In this document: positions 12,691-23,804 of the stretch, in pieces
How positions within the stretch are numbered: position 1 is the stretch's first letter
Layout of the letters: every line of letters begins with the position of its first letter
Notes under the pieces: generated by a model
Seen by the model: only the letters and a program-made list of their open reading frames with translations
Told to the model about the DNA's origin: nothing
Database searches by the model: none
Made by a program: the position numbers and the translations under genes
From: Arenicola marina
Lineage: Eukaryota > Annelida > Polychaeta > Arenicolidae
Assembly (NCBI GenBank): GCA_964019135.1
Contig: OZ025255.1
Span: 21,615,708 to 21,679,707 of the forward strand
DNA length: 64,000 nucleotides
Direction: 5' to 3'

Positions 12691-14839
12691 TTTCATTTCC
12701 GGCGCGGACATTTCCGCAAGACAGACCTCGCGTGATGACACATACAACACAATGACGACTTCCGCTGAAGAAACCAGTCGATACGTACTTAGATTCCCAG
12801 GTTACAGTTACAGTAAAAAATATAAAGCAATATAATAGTTATAGCCCCATGATAAATATAATAAAAATTTAGCTGTCATTGGTTTAGTTTATGTTGAGCA
12901 ATAGAGCATGTCAGTTCTTTCGGGTTCTACTTCCGGCCCGGCAGTTTGGAAACAAACAGCGTGCTTTTTGTTCAGTGCGCAGTCTGAGTCGCCTCCTGCG
13001 TAACAATGGATACCGCGCGCAGAGGGCTGTGATACTAGTTACGACATAGGATGTGGAACTAGGCAAGCTGAGCAGCCGGTGCGGCAAACAAGGGGGGCTG
13101 CAATTCGCCTTTCGTTCGTCTTAAATAAAGAGCTGTTAACTTTTTAGTGTCAATATATTGGTAGATGACATTTGAACTTGTAATTTTCCATAATACTGGC
13201 CACGATCAGTAAACTTGGCGCACAATAGCTAGATGATTCGCCAATGTTTACACTGATCTGGAGTGATCGAGAGACAAGTACGGACAGCCATCACGGTCAA
13301 AATTTCCGTTTTTTAATCATCAATGCAAGTAAAATTCGAATAGGCAAATCTCGAAAGAACAATGTTATACAAAATATTTCCAAACCACTTCAGTTGTTTT
13401 ACCTTCATAATTTTCATAGGTATTTCGACAAACAATTTCAATTTGTCACTGTTAGTTCCTTCTCCTACATTTACTACGGTTATGACAAGAGCACCAAGAC
13501 ATGTTGCTTTGTTAATAAATTCTGTGTGTTGTAATAAATAACTTCATGTCGTATAATAACTTTTTCAGACTTCTGCTCAGTTGCTATTGTATATAATATA
13601 ATGTGTTCCATTATTTGAAAAGATAAGTTTACGACATTTAAAATTATAATGACATTACAGTTCAAGTTTTACATTCCGTGATGACACACTTTATTCACGA
13701 CATTCGCAAAATCATAAATTTTAGTTGAATAATGGTCCTTTCTATGGCTTTATGTAGTATGAAGCTTTTTCATTTGTTCATAGATTTGGTTGATCTTTGC
13801 AACTACGTACTTGTACTCTTGTCTGATTCACATTTTTATACTTGTCCATGTTTAATTGATAAGGTCACTTTATTGTTTACTTGCAAGAAACTCCAATATT
13901 ATCAACAACAAATTGACAAATTGAAACAAAATTAATCATAGCTAAAAAATATGTACAATAAATATTTATTTATCGTAAGTTTAGATCTATATCTATGTGT
14001 AATATATTTCAGACAAAAATGTAGGCACAAATGTAGGTACAAAAATTGGATATCAAAAGTACAAAGGGTATGATTGCGGATTTACATAAAGGCATGTGCA
14101 ATATTTAAGTTAATATGATTTTGTTTTTAAATTCTTTTCATAAGTGTTATTCCCATTCATATATTTCTTTAAATAATGCTTAGTTATAATTTTTCAAAGC
14201 CTTGATGACTGATATCTTGATTTGCACAAAACTGTAATAAAATCAGTTGCGGCCAAAATAGATCTTACAAGAATTGTTGAGCTCAAGTGGCTCACTCAAA
14301 TCTCCTTATGAAGTCATCCATGTCCGCGGTTGTATGATGCTAACAAACATTGGATAGGTATTCAACAAGTACTACGTTGAACGAGATAAATCGATCTGTC
14401 AAAAACAAAAGTCATTTTCTCCATTTTCGCTAATTATGTGTTTTTCCGCTTGTCATCTGTTACGCGGACGTCGGCAACACTGTCAGGCCAGCGCAAATAT
14501 CGGATATTCGGCGGGATGCAGCGCCAGGTTTACTGAAGATAGTTAACAGGTGCGTATTTAAGTTGCATACAGGTCTAGAAGGGACCCACCCTTTCCTAAC
14601 CTCGCTCACCGCGCAGTTTGCCTGGTTCCACGTCCCAAATCGTGACTAGGATGACCGCATTCTGATTAGTCAAGCAGGGAGCGAGTGAGCTAAGCAGTGA
14701 AAAAATAAGGTCGCATATATCGTCGTTGTCTTCAAAATATGATCTCGTGAGGTATCGCGCACATAAAACGAGATTTACTTGCATGTCGTATTGTGGTGCA
14801 AACAATTTATGACCTTGTCATTAGATTTTTTACAAAAGT
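12691..14839. other. AT-rich intergenic, no gene recognised
   Basis: A short relative of the 750-950 repeat is present at about 12900-13010, and the tail of module X at about 12840-12910. The remainder is AT-rich with no coding or RNA signature. Confidence 0.5.
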
Positions 14840-15880
14840 TGGCATAAACAAAAAGGAACCGCATTTGTATAGTGTTCTGTAGGAGAGGGATGTTCGGGCT
14901 ACTAACGTTGCTACTGCAGGACCATATAATTACTTAACCCGCATCTCTTTCCCGATTAACTGCTGAGGACATCGTATTATTTGGATATTAATGTCCTCAG
15001 CGGCCCACGTCAATCATCATTGATCTCGTGAAGCGTTCATGCCACAACGGACCAGAACAATGTCCGCTGACACCAACGCTACTGACCTAATTGGCCGGAA
15101 CAATAATGTGTGCATGTTTGACGGGAGCAATAATGGGACCATAATTTATAGAAGCAATACTCGGTATTGCTTCTTTAACTGCAATAATAATGCGGGCATA
15201 TTGTAACGGAGCCACGACTTGCGCATTTAACGTGACTGAAATGTAACGTTTGGAATTCTTGGAGCTCTTCTCGGAAAATTTATTGGGCATAAAAGAGGCC
15301 TATAACATCAACACTTCTTTTCATTTATTCACGCTTTACGCCCACCGAACGCCACTAACCATGACCCAGTATCACGCTCCCAGCACACAGACACGCACAT
15401 TTTAAACGCGCTATTACAGCCAAACAGCAATACACAAACCGGCCAGGCTGCCACCACACGTGTGGTAACGTCAGCCAGACATGGATGCAGCCCGCTTCAA
15501 GATAATGTCCCGACAGAGGACGCAAGCAACCCGGTCTATCTGTCTATCTGTCTCCTCTACCTAGAGATCGTGTGTTGTGAGGATTGACCAGGAACCGACC
15601 AGTACTAAACATGGCAACGAAGCGTTCACACAGCGAGAGAGCAATGCATGGCGAAAGAAAAAGAAAGCTCACGTTAAAAAGCCGGCTGGAAACATAATCA
15701 AGGATCATGATGCAATTTAAGGTAAGGATCATGGTGACGGTAATGTGCACAGCCACCTAGTTATTAAATGTGATGGTAATATGCACAGCCACATTATTAA
15801 AAACTATGGCGAAAAGTAATATGCAAAGAAGTGCAGCGAAGGAGTGTGCCGATGGTAAAAAGGATGGATTGTCGAGTTAC
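14840..15880 (+). repeat. Mosaic long repeat, block C (partial)
   Basis: This third copy has module R at 14840-15010, V at 15000-15247, U at 15315-15550 (matching 10585-10815) and the first part of Z at 15563-15800. The X and Y modules are absent. It has the same orientation as blocks A and B. Confidence 0.75.
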
Positions 15881-17339
15881 AATAATTCATCCACCAGTAA
15901 ATGAAGGTAGAAACGTTACAAGGTAGATACGTTTAGATATTACAACGGCGGTCGTGACAAACTGTGCCCAGTCACTGATCAAATTAAACCTTGCACTACA
16001 TTACCATTTTGTGGGGGAAAACATTTGGGCCGCGCCTAAAGTTTCCATTTGCGTCTTTGGTCTGCAGCTGTCGTTCCACTGTGGAGTTTATGATATGTTA
16101 GCATTTAAATCGCTGCTAAGTCCTTGTTTCTGGCAATGAATTACTTTGAAAAACAACATATTGATCTGTCTCTTTGCCCTCCCTTTTTCTTTCTCTCCCA
16201 CGTGTTTATTATAACTGGCAGTTTCTGCATCTCGCCTTGTCTCTTTTTATCGGTCGCTCGTTCCGGCTCTCTCCCACTCCTTATCTGTCCCTCTCTGGCA
16301 GTTACTGTAAGTTATGTCCTCTCTCTCTCTCTCAAATCCCCCCACCCGCCTCCCCCCTCCCCGCCCCCACCCCCATCCCTGTCTATCTCGTTGCGTTGTG
16401 CGCAGTCATCCAGTGGACCCAGTAGATTTGTTATTTAGATAATTCGGTCCTAATTTGGTCTAGACAATTCATGATCAGTAGTTTAACAGTTTAGGTTTCA
16501 CAGACACACTGACAGCTTCCAACGCTGTCAACACTCTCTCCGACGTACGAAACAAAGAAGTCTTCGTTTGCCTGAGCACGTTCGTCGCATCCTCAAGGAT
16601 AAGCTCTATGGCGAACTTGCCGCCAGCTAAAAACCCACTGGAGACTAAGAAAGGCTGTGGACATTTCGTCCGCGATGGAACCAAGATGAGGTCTGGTTCG
16701 GGCAATTACACGCAAAACGTCAGACTAGGAGACTAGTAAAACGATACCAGCCAGGATAGTAGGATAGCAGCCAGGATAATAGTCAGGACCAAACGACAGA
16801 TCATCGTGCTGACATAAAAGCCTCAAATAGTAGCTTCAAATAGGCCTTTTCAGCAATGGGTGCAAGTAGTCCACGTCGGGAACAAAAGTAAAAATACTTA
16901 AATGACAAATTCATCGTCTTAGGGAAGGATCATTTGTTAGGGGATGGGGGATACGTGGCTCTGAAGTGTACTCCCCAAACTAATATTGCCCGCGCGTCTC
17001 ATGAATGCAAACGTACCTGGAAAACTAAGATAAGAAATCCGCGCAAAAAGAAATCTTCCTTCCAATTCAACGAAAACAAATATCCGGGTTCCAGCCAAAA
17101 TCTGCACATCTCCTCCCCTCATTACATGGTGAATGAACCGAGGTTATATCGTCACATATAAAGTTTCTACGCTTCTTTGAAAGTGCCACAAGAAAGATAA
17201 TCATGTCCTGATATTTTATTTACTCTTCTTTGCAGTTATTTTAAATTGGATAATGACTGAAATATGGCTCACGAGGAATGCTCGCTAGGTGGAGAAGCAG
17301 TCGCATACAGCCACGATGATCCCGCGTGGTACGTTAAAA
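15881..17339. other. Intergenic with a polypyrimidine tract
   Basis: The 16160-16385 interval is strongly pyrimidine-rich on the plus strand (CT repeats, then C-rich). No gene was recognised. Confidence 0.5.
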
Positions 17340-18065
17340 GGCTTGTCTATTCCGGCCCAAATTGCGCAGTAAAGCCCTCCCGGCAGATATCCTCAACGAC
17401 CTCCTATCCTTAGATGAGGCTATTTCTGCTGTAAAATTAGCGATAACCGTAAAAAATGTCTAAAGAATAAAGCAAGGAAAACGCGTTCGACTCGGTGTGG
17501 CATGATGCCATCAAATATAACTATTAAACCAGGTCTGCGCACCAAGCTAACACGAATTATATCTTCTATTCTAAACGACAGATCCAACATCAAGAGCCAG
17601 GTCCTCCCACAGATCAGGATCAAGAAGATAATCAGAGGCACTAACTGAGAGATAAAATAAATATCCTAATTCAGCTTCGTGCACCCTGTAATAGCATAGG
17701 GCAGCGTACTCACTACCGACCTCTAAACCTACCCAGAGACAAAGAGATGGCCCAATCAATCAAAGACCCTTCGGCCCGCCCCGAGCTCAAACTAAGCCAC
17801 TATTCTCTCCCCCTCTCCTGGGCCAACTAACAACTAAGCTGGAGACCCGGTCAGCTAGACGGCAAAGTGCGATCTTTCGAAGAAATTCGGTTGTATTTCC
17901 TGGGGAATAGCTTGGACATAATGTGGCAATCAACCCATCATTAATACAGTCCCCGTCCACAGTACCAGACCGGACGACCACGCCCCCCAACGCACAGAGA
18001 CTGGAAGGCCTATCAGCCTCGCTCAGGGGGTTGGACCCGGAAGTCCCCCCCCCCCTCGTTTAACT
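17340..18065 (+). pseudogene. Jockey/CR1-like LINE reverse-transcriptase remnant
   Basis: Plus-strand translation near 17480 gives NAFDSVWHDAIKY, which matches the reverse-transcriptase motif around the first catalytic Asp (A-F-D-S-V-W-H-D) of Jockey/CR1-type LINEs. After a frameshift near 17522, the next stretch reads KPGLRTKLTRIISSILNDRS, as expected immediately downstream in this family. Upstream, LPADILNDLLSLDEAISAVK fits the lead-in to the RT domain. Stops and frameshifts interrupt the frame and the YxDD region is not recognisable, so the copy is dead and short. Family assignment comes from motif recall, not alignment. Confidence 0.6.
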
Positions 18066-19130
18066 GCATATAATGTATATAATGTATATTACTACTATTT
18101 ATTTTACTCCACCACCTTTTTGTCACCGACGTTACAGTGCTTTTACGTATATATTCGATAACTTGGTAAATCTATTTTTAAGCTCACCTAACTACTCAGA
18201 CCCTGACAAAATCACAATGCCACATCAAAGATATTAGTACACCAAGATCGGTCATACGGCGATTTCCTTGTAATCGTTCTCCGGTGGCGCCGCCAAGCGG
18301 TGAGCGCGTAGTATTGCACAGTGCCGCCGTCAACAGGCATCAACTTCAAGTTTGTTCTGCCATAAATTGCGCGAATTCACGAAAGAAATGTCAAGGAGGG
18401 CCATTCTTGCGTTAATTTATCAGTCATTGATATCGTGCATCGATTATCACCGCCACAATTGTCGATAATGCTCCATTATCGCCTACGTCGAAGCGGGCTG
18501 ATGCAGGTATAAGCAGTCAAAAATCTATCGTTGCCAATTATTACTCAATAATTATCAGATGACAACAATCTTCAAGTGACTGCCAAGGATTAACGAATGT
18601 GCAATCATGTATCCTGATCAATGTCCTGGGGTTTAACTCAAAATTAGGTGAACTCAAACCATATAGTATATGATCATAAATAGACCGATAGCTGCCATGG
18701 GTGTCCGGCTCCCAGTGTCTGGCTAGCTTTGTCAGCTTTGTCATCTTTGGTAGCCAAAGCCTTTGTCTGCATTTCTGTTTAGCGCTTGTGCAGTCATCTT
18801 TTTTTATGTGTATAGGCATTTATAAAATGTTGTTTTTTATTATTATTTTTCAGATCCCAGAGAGTGGTCAATGCAAGAAGGAAAGACTTGTTGAATAAAT
18901 CCAGTTTCCGCATCAGCTGAAGTAGTTTATATTCTTAAAGCTGCTCATGTCTCAGAGTTTGTGTAGAAATGAGTAATCTTGTTGATGTTTGTCTATTTGT
19001 ATTAAAAAATATTAATTATTTTACATATTTTATGTTAAGCATGGCGTTGTTGTTTATTATTAATATTTAGGCTTAGAATATATATCACTGAACTTCGGGC
19101 CTCGTGGTGTTTGTTATAGGCCTACACTTG
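18066..19130. other. Intergenic, no gene recognised
   Basis: AT-rich sequence. A TTATTATTATTTTTCAG acceptor-like string at about 18837-18853 has no recognisable exon after it. Confidence 0.4.
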
Positions 19131-19134
19131 TAGG

Positions 19135-19500
19135 GAGCCTGTGTTTGCAGTGTGGGAGGGGGGGGCGCAAGTGGGGGGGGGTCGTATTCCCAGATCAGGA
19201 AGAATAAATTTCTTCATTACCAGCTCACGATGAATTAAAAAGATAACTACCAGTATATATAGGAAGGCGGATGCATGATATAAATTAGCAATGTCCCGAG
19301 TCACGGTTATTTAATATGATAATTTCCAGTTCAAGATTTATAAAAATCCTTGATCACCACGGTCGGCTAATATCCCATTCCCAGTCCACGAAGAATCATT
19401 TGCCTCAACCCCAGTTCACGGTGAAATGAAAACACCATTCCCGAGTAACGGAAATATCCCTTACTCCCCCCCCCCCCCCCGCCCCTTCCCCCTGCAGTGA
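19135..19500 (-). repeat. Poly-C-ended repeat family, copy 1 (inverted)
   Basis: Read on the minus strand it contains repeated short motifs such as TTTCACCGTGAACTGGG, AAATTTATTCTTC and GTGA-CTGGGAA, and runs into poly-C/G. Plus-strand relatives lie at 58310-58620 and 62430-62740. An internal ~30-bp motif is repeated within each copy. No coding potential is seen. Confidence 0.7.
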
Positions 19501-20579
19501 CGTCGAAGGGTAGACTAATCTATGGTGTGACAAAATAAAATAAAGACAGGAGACCGCCTATGCATAATAATTGTGAAGTTGTGTTCAATAATCGAACAAT
19601 TAAGGGTACATCTTACTTTTCAGCCAGCAAAGTTATCAGCAAGTTAGGGGAGCCAAACACTTTGAAACAGTTCACTGTCAGCAAATGACGTTCTCGGAAT
19701 ATGACGCCTTGATGACGCTAACAACTATTTATTGCCACCTAAAAAATAAAAATAGTATATATATTTAATGTTAAATGGCACCACCAGGCTTTACATCAAC
19801 GGGATTAATAGCGCTAAAAAAAACGCTTAATTTGTTGTTCACAGGGCGCCGCTTATCACGCTGACAGCGTTATCGTCAGCGCAGTGGCAGCCCAACGTTA
19901 CGCGCTCGCCGCAAAGCGGCGCTACTACCAGCAGCATTACACATTTTATAATGTTTCTTCATCCCTGTTCAAAATGTGTTATGTCAAGTCTTTAATAATT
20001 AAGTTATCTACTCTAAAATTAACTAATTAATTATAATTATTAAAAACTACAAATGGTCAATAGCAGGTTGTGCGACATACTTCATGTGGTAACAATATAG
20101 AATTCATAACATAACTTCGATAAATGGTTACATTATCATAAAGCCCCATTTTTGTTTTGTTTTATTAATGATCATAGGAGCGTACTCAGTATTTCATAAC
20201 TTAATTAAACATACAGGCCTACATTTTCATTTGTTTCACATGAAGTTATATATATATGGCATATGACATATCAATGTCACTGCCGTAGCCTTTATATCGA
20301 TCATCTGCTCAACTATATGTCAAAATGTAAGTCTCTGTACGCTGGCTCCATAAGAAACAATGTGTCCTTTGTGCGATACGTGATATGTCTAGAGGGTCTT
20401 TTACCTGGTGGCTTTGGACCGATGAATCAGTTTCCAGTGCAGTTTCTGCGAACCAAAAAAGACGTGCTCGTTTGCTCCAGCGGGGGGGGGGGGTTGTGGT
20501 GGGGTGGACGTTGCCTGGGAGGACATTGGATGAGATAGACTTGGTGACTGACGTTTTAACGGTAGGGTTATCCTCCGGG
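19501..20579. other. Intergenic, no gene recognised
   Basis: AT-rich. The 19840-19930 part is GC-rich with CGCCGC/GCGGCG inverted strings. No gene was seen. Confidence 0.4.
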
Positions 20580-20945
20580 TGTTTTCTTACGCAGCGGAAA
20601 CCCAGGGGTGGGTGAGATGAATTAGGAGGAGGGTGATGGGGTTGGCGGTGGATGGGGAAGCGGATGAGGTGGCGTAAGAGGGTGGGGGAGGAGGGGGGCG
20701 GTGTTGGCAGTGGGTGGGGCAGCGCTTGAGGTGAAGTGGGCGATGGAGAAGTAAGAGGAGGAGGAGGAGGAGGAGGAGGAGGAGGGCTTGGTGGTGGGGC
20801 GGAGGGCCGCGGTTGATGTGAAGTGGGCGGGGCAGGGGGAGGTCGAGTGGGGTGAGTTTGGGGGGAGGCCCCGTGTGAGCTGAAATGGGAGGAAGATGGG
20901 GGAGAGGAGGAGGGGAAGGGGCGGAGGGTGGGGGTATAGGCGTTT
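20580..20945 (+). repeat. G-rich tract with (GGA)n microsatellite
   Basis: Plus-strand G-rich, C-poor sequence of degenerate GGTGGGG/GTGAAGTGGG units holds a run of about nine GGA triplets at 20757-20784. On the other strand it reads as a proline/leucine-rich frame, an effect of composition. The many GGG runs could form G-quadruplexes. Confidence 0.7.
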
Positions 20946-21744
20946 TTATCCTGCCTTCGGCTTGCTGCAATTCGTTACATGTTGGCAATGCAGCTTGTCG
21001 ATCTGGCTGGCCGTGGCGTCTAGCTCTGGCTTGACTGTTGTGGCTGGTCCCTCTGGTGGCTTGACGGGCCAGCTAGTTCCCAGCTCCGGTCACACTGGGT
21101 GCGGTCTCACACCGGCGACAACCGTTGTGGCGATAGACCGGCGCGACACAGACCATTCAATCCTCTCGGCGACTCCCAGTAAGAGTGGGTCACCTTCAAC
21201 ATCGAACGCCGCAATCTGACACTCTTTCGTCTATATTTCGGATATATTAACTGTTGCTACTCAGGTGTGTTTTCGGCTCTAGGTCCTTTTCTTTTCTTCT
21301 CTAACTTGCGCTGTATTTAATGTTTCTGTATGTGGCGGCGTACGTCAAAGGTTGAGAGAGGACAGAAGTACGGAAGAGAACACGCCCCAGCCAAGTCACT
21401 ACTCATGTGTCTCGCCCATTAACGAGAAATGGATTGTATTACGTCGCGAAGACACGCGCATCGGAAATAAGCACAGAGCGGAAGTTTGCTAAGACGGTGT
21501 AGCAACACATGGGTTCCGGGATAGTCGGTCGGCCTTGCTGCGTTTTTCTGTGGAGCGAATATATATCCATCATGACTTGCATCTTGACTCTTGCAAAGTG
21601 AACATATACGTCGGGATATAGTCATTATGGATTAACTCAGTATGGATCAATATTGTGAAATGTAAAAAAGTCGTACATGAAGAAGACATTTAGTGGGGTA
21701 AAAAGCATCATTTTGGGAGCACCGCACTCGGAGTACCGCAGTCG
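20946..21744. other. Upstream flank of the GPCR locus, no gene recognised
   Basis: The 20950-21220 part is less AT-rich and keeps a plus frame open, but carries no motif I recognise. It could hold 5' untranslated or promoter sequence of the receptor gene; I see no TATA box that can be tied to it. Confidence 0.35.
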
Positions 21745-22370
21745 GTGTACCGGTTTCTGTGTGACGCTCTCTGTGTAACGCTCTCTGTGTAACGCTCTCG
21801 GTGTAACGATCTGTGTGTAACGCTCTGTGTGTAACGCTCTCTGTGTACCGCCCTCTGTGTAACGCTCTGGGTGTAACGCTCTCGGTATGACGCTCTGTGT
21901 GTAACGCTCTGGGTGTAACGCTCTCGGTGTGACGCTCTCGGTGTAACGCTCTCTGTATGACGCTTTCTGTGTGACGCTCCCTGTGTAACGCTATATAAAA
22001 CGCTCTCTGTGTAACGCTCTGTGTAACGCTATGTATAACGTTCTCTATGTATAACGCTCTCGGTGTAACGCTCTCTTTGTAACGCTCTTTGTATACCGCT
22101 CTCTGTATAACGCTCTCTGTGTAACGCTCTGTGTAACGTTTTTTGTGTAACGTTCTGTGTAACGCTCTCTGCGTTACGCTCTGTGTAACGCTCTCTGTGT
22201 AACGCTCTCTGTGTAACGATCTGCATAACACTCTGTGTACCGTTCTCTATGTAACGCTCTCTATGCAACGCTCTCTATGTAACGCTCTCGGTGTAACGCT
22301 CTCGGTGTAACGCTCTGTATAACACTCTGTGTACCGTTCTCTTTGTAACGCTCTCTATGTAACGCTTTCT
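21745..22370. repeat. 12/14-bp minisatellite next to the GPCR start
   Basis: Units TAACGCTCTCTGTG (14 bp) and the shorter TAACGCTCTGTG (12 bp) are interspersed for about 625 bp, with scattered substitutions (GACGCT, TCGGTG, TCTATG). The array ends about 35 bp before the receptor reading frame. The minus strand is open for over 190 codons as an Arg/Thr/Glu/Ser repeat; this follows from a stop-free unit and is probably not a protein. Confidence 0.9.
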
Positions 22371-22406
22371 TTTACGGGAGGGGCAAAATGACAGTCGACA
22401 AATTGA

Positions 22407-23804
22407 ATGGGTTCGATCCCGGATTGTTCTCGGATGCACGACATTTACGATAATATGGAGTTTATCTATAGATACAACGATTCTGATACCGCCGCATTGC
22501 GTTCGGATCAGAGTCACATTTCCATGGCTACCACGGATTCGATGTTCCTGGATGCAAACGCGACGCACTGGCATCCGAACAGTACCACCGAGTCATCGTC
22601 CCTCATCGCTGGATTGTCTCGGGAACAGGTCGATCCCGACGTGTTGTTCTTCCGGAAGGTCGTTCACCTCCTGGATCTGTATCTGGTCCCGGCCGTGGCG
22701 GTGATCGGGCTCCTGGGCAACACCGTGTCGTTCCTGGTCTTCGTGGGGACGTACCTGCGACGGATGTCGAGCAGTATCTACCTGGCCGGCCTCACCCTCA
22801 GTGACAACCTCTTCCTCCTCGTCATGCTCATCTCTTGGGCCAACAACGTGGGATGGGACATCCACCACCGCACCGGCTGGTGTCAGCTCTTCGTCTACCT
22901 CGCCTACATCAGCAGCTTCCTCAGCGTCTGGTACGTCGTCAGCTTCACGCTGGAGCGCTACCTGGCGGTGAAGTTCCCACTGAAGCGCCAGACGATGTGC
23001 ACACCGGGACGGGCCAGGAACGTGGTCGTCTCCCTGGCCGCGCTTTCCGGCATTCTCTACAGCTACTCGCTGTGGACCTCGGGCCTGGTGGAGATGTATC
23101 GGCGTCCCTTCTGCTTCGTCCTGCCCCGGTTCTACCACACCGTACACGTCATCTCCACGGTCGACACCTTCGTCACCCTCATCATTCCCACCGTTCTCAT
23201 CATCGCCGGCAACACGCAGATCGTCTACGCACTGACCACCTTTTATCGCTCACGCAGCCGCCTCCAGTCCATACAGGGGGCGCAGTCGTCGCCGAGTGGC
23301 GCTGGCAGTAGTAACACCTCTGGCGATGGCGGGGTGGATTTCTACGCCAACATGTCCTACAACCGACTCCAGATTAAGGTGACGAAGATGCTGCTCATCG
23401 TCTCCACGGTGTTCCTCCTCTGTAACATCCCCAGCCACGCTATCCGTGTGTACGCCTTCGCTGTCTCGATGGTCGACCCCGCCTACAAACCCTCTCACCG
23501 CTTCCTTCTCATTCAACAGTTGGCGCAGTTCCTCTTCTACATCAACTTTGCAACGAACTTCGTCTTGTACAGCCTCTCGGGGAAGATTTTTCGCAAGGCC
23601 ACGACTCTTATGGCCACCCGCGCCCGCCAAAAGACATCCAATTTCTTCCGCGTAAAGTATTCTATGCTGAGATCTAAATCCCGCTCCCGATCAACCCGCA
23701 GCGATATACAGCAGGCCCGAGTGTCGGGCCAGCCGGAGAACCGCTGTATGCACCACGTGACCAAGGGCGGCCAGGCTTGCAAGGTCTGCGAGAAATACTC
23801 CTGA
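22407..23804 (+). CDS. Class A (rhodopsin-like) GPCR, probable neuropeptide receptor, intronless
   Basis: A 465-residue protein with seven membrane segments, predicted to act at the plasma membrane through a G protein. The N-terminal tail has N-glycosylation sites at Asn24, Asn51 and Asn58. Family landmarks are GN at 104-105 (TM1), LSD with Asp133 (TM2), Cys159 before TM3 paired with Cys236 in loop 2, ERY at 183-185, Pro261 in TM5, a CNIP box at 339-342 in TM6, and NFVLY at 384-388 in place of NPxxY. The usual TM4 Trp is not evident. The third loop (about 281-320) is Ser/Gly-rich; the C-tail is basic with three Cys. The SIYLAGLTLSD and GWCQLFVYL segments recall invertebrate peptide receptors, but the ligand is unknown. 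Three in-frame ATGs lie at 22407, 22434 and 22455. The third has the best context (A at -3, G at +4), so translation may start at Met17. An overlapping out-of-frame ATG at 22388 could act as an upstream ORF. Confidence 0.93.
   Translation: MGSIPDCSRMHDIYDNMEFIYRYNDSDTAALRSDQSHISMATTDSMFLDANATHWHPNSTTESSSLIAGLSREQVDPDVLFFRKVVHLLDLYLVPAVAVIGLLGNTVSFLVFVGTYLRRMSSSIYLAGLTLSDNLFLLVMLISWANNVGWDIHHRTGWCQLFVYLAYISSFLSVWYVVSFTLERYLAVKFPLKRQTMCTPGRARNVVVSLAALSGILYSYSLWTSGLVEMYRRPFCFVLPRFYHTVHVISTVDTFVTLIIPTVLIIAGNTQIVYALTTFYRSRSRLQSIQGAQSSPSGAGSSNTSGDGGVDFYANMSYNRLQIKVTKMLLIVSTVFLLCNIPSHAIRVYAFAVSMVDPAYKPSHRFLLIQQLAQFLFYINFATNFVLYSLSGKIFRKATTLMATRARQKTSNFFRVKYSMLRSKSRSRSTRSDIQQARVSGQPENRCMHHVTKGGQACKVCEKYS

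Noticed and set aside
20587..20988. Proline/leucine-rich minus-strand protein
   Set aside because: It follows directly from the G-rich (GGA)n composition and has no conserved motif.
21647..22574. Long minus-strand frames with Arg/Tyr/Thr/Glu/Ser repeats
   Set aside because: They are produced by the stop-free 12/14-bp minisatellite and have no domain; similar frames exist in other registers.
22593..23630. Long frames antisense or out of frame within the GPCR
   Set aside because: They are shadows of a GC-rich coding exon whose sense frame has complete seven-helix motifs.
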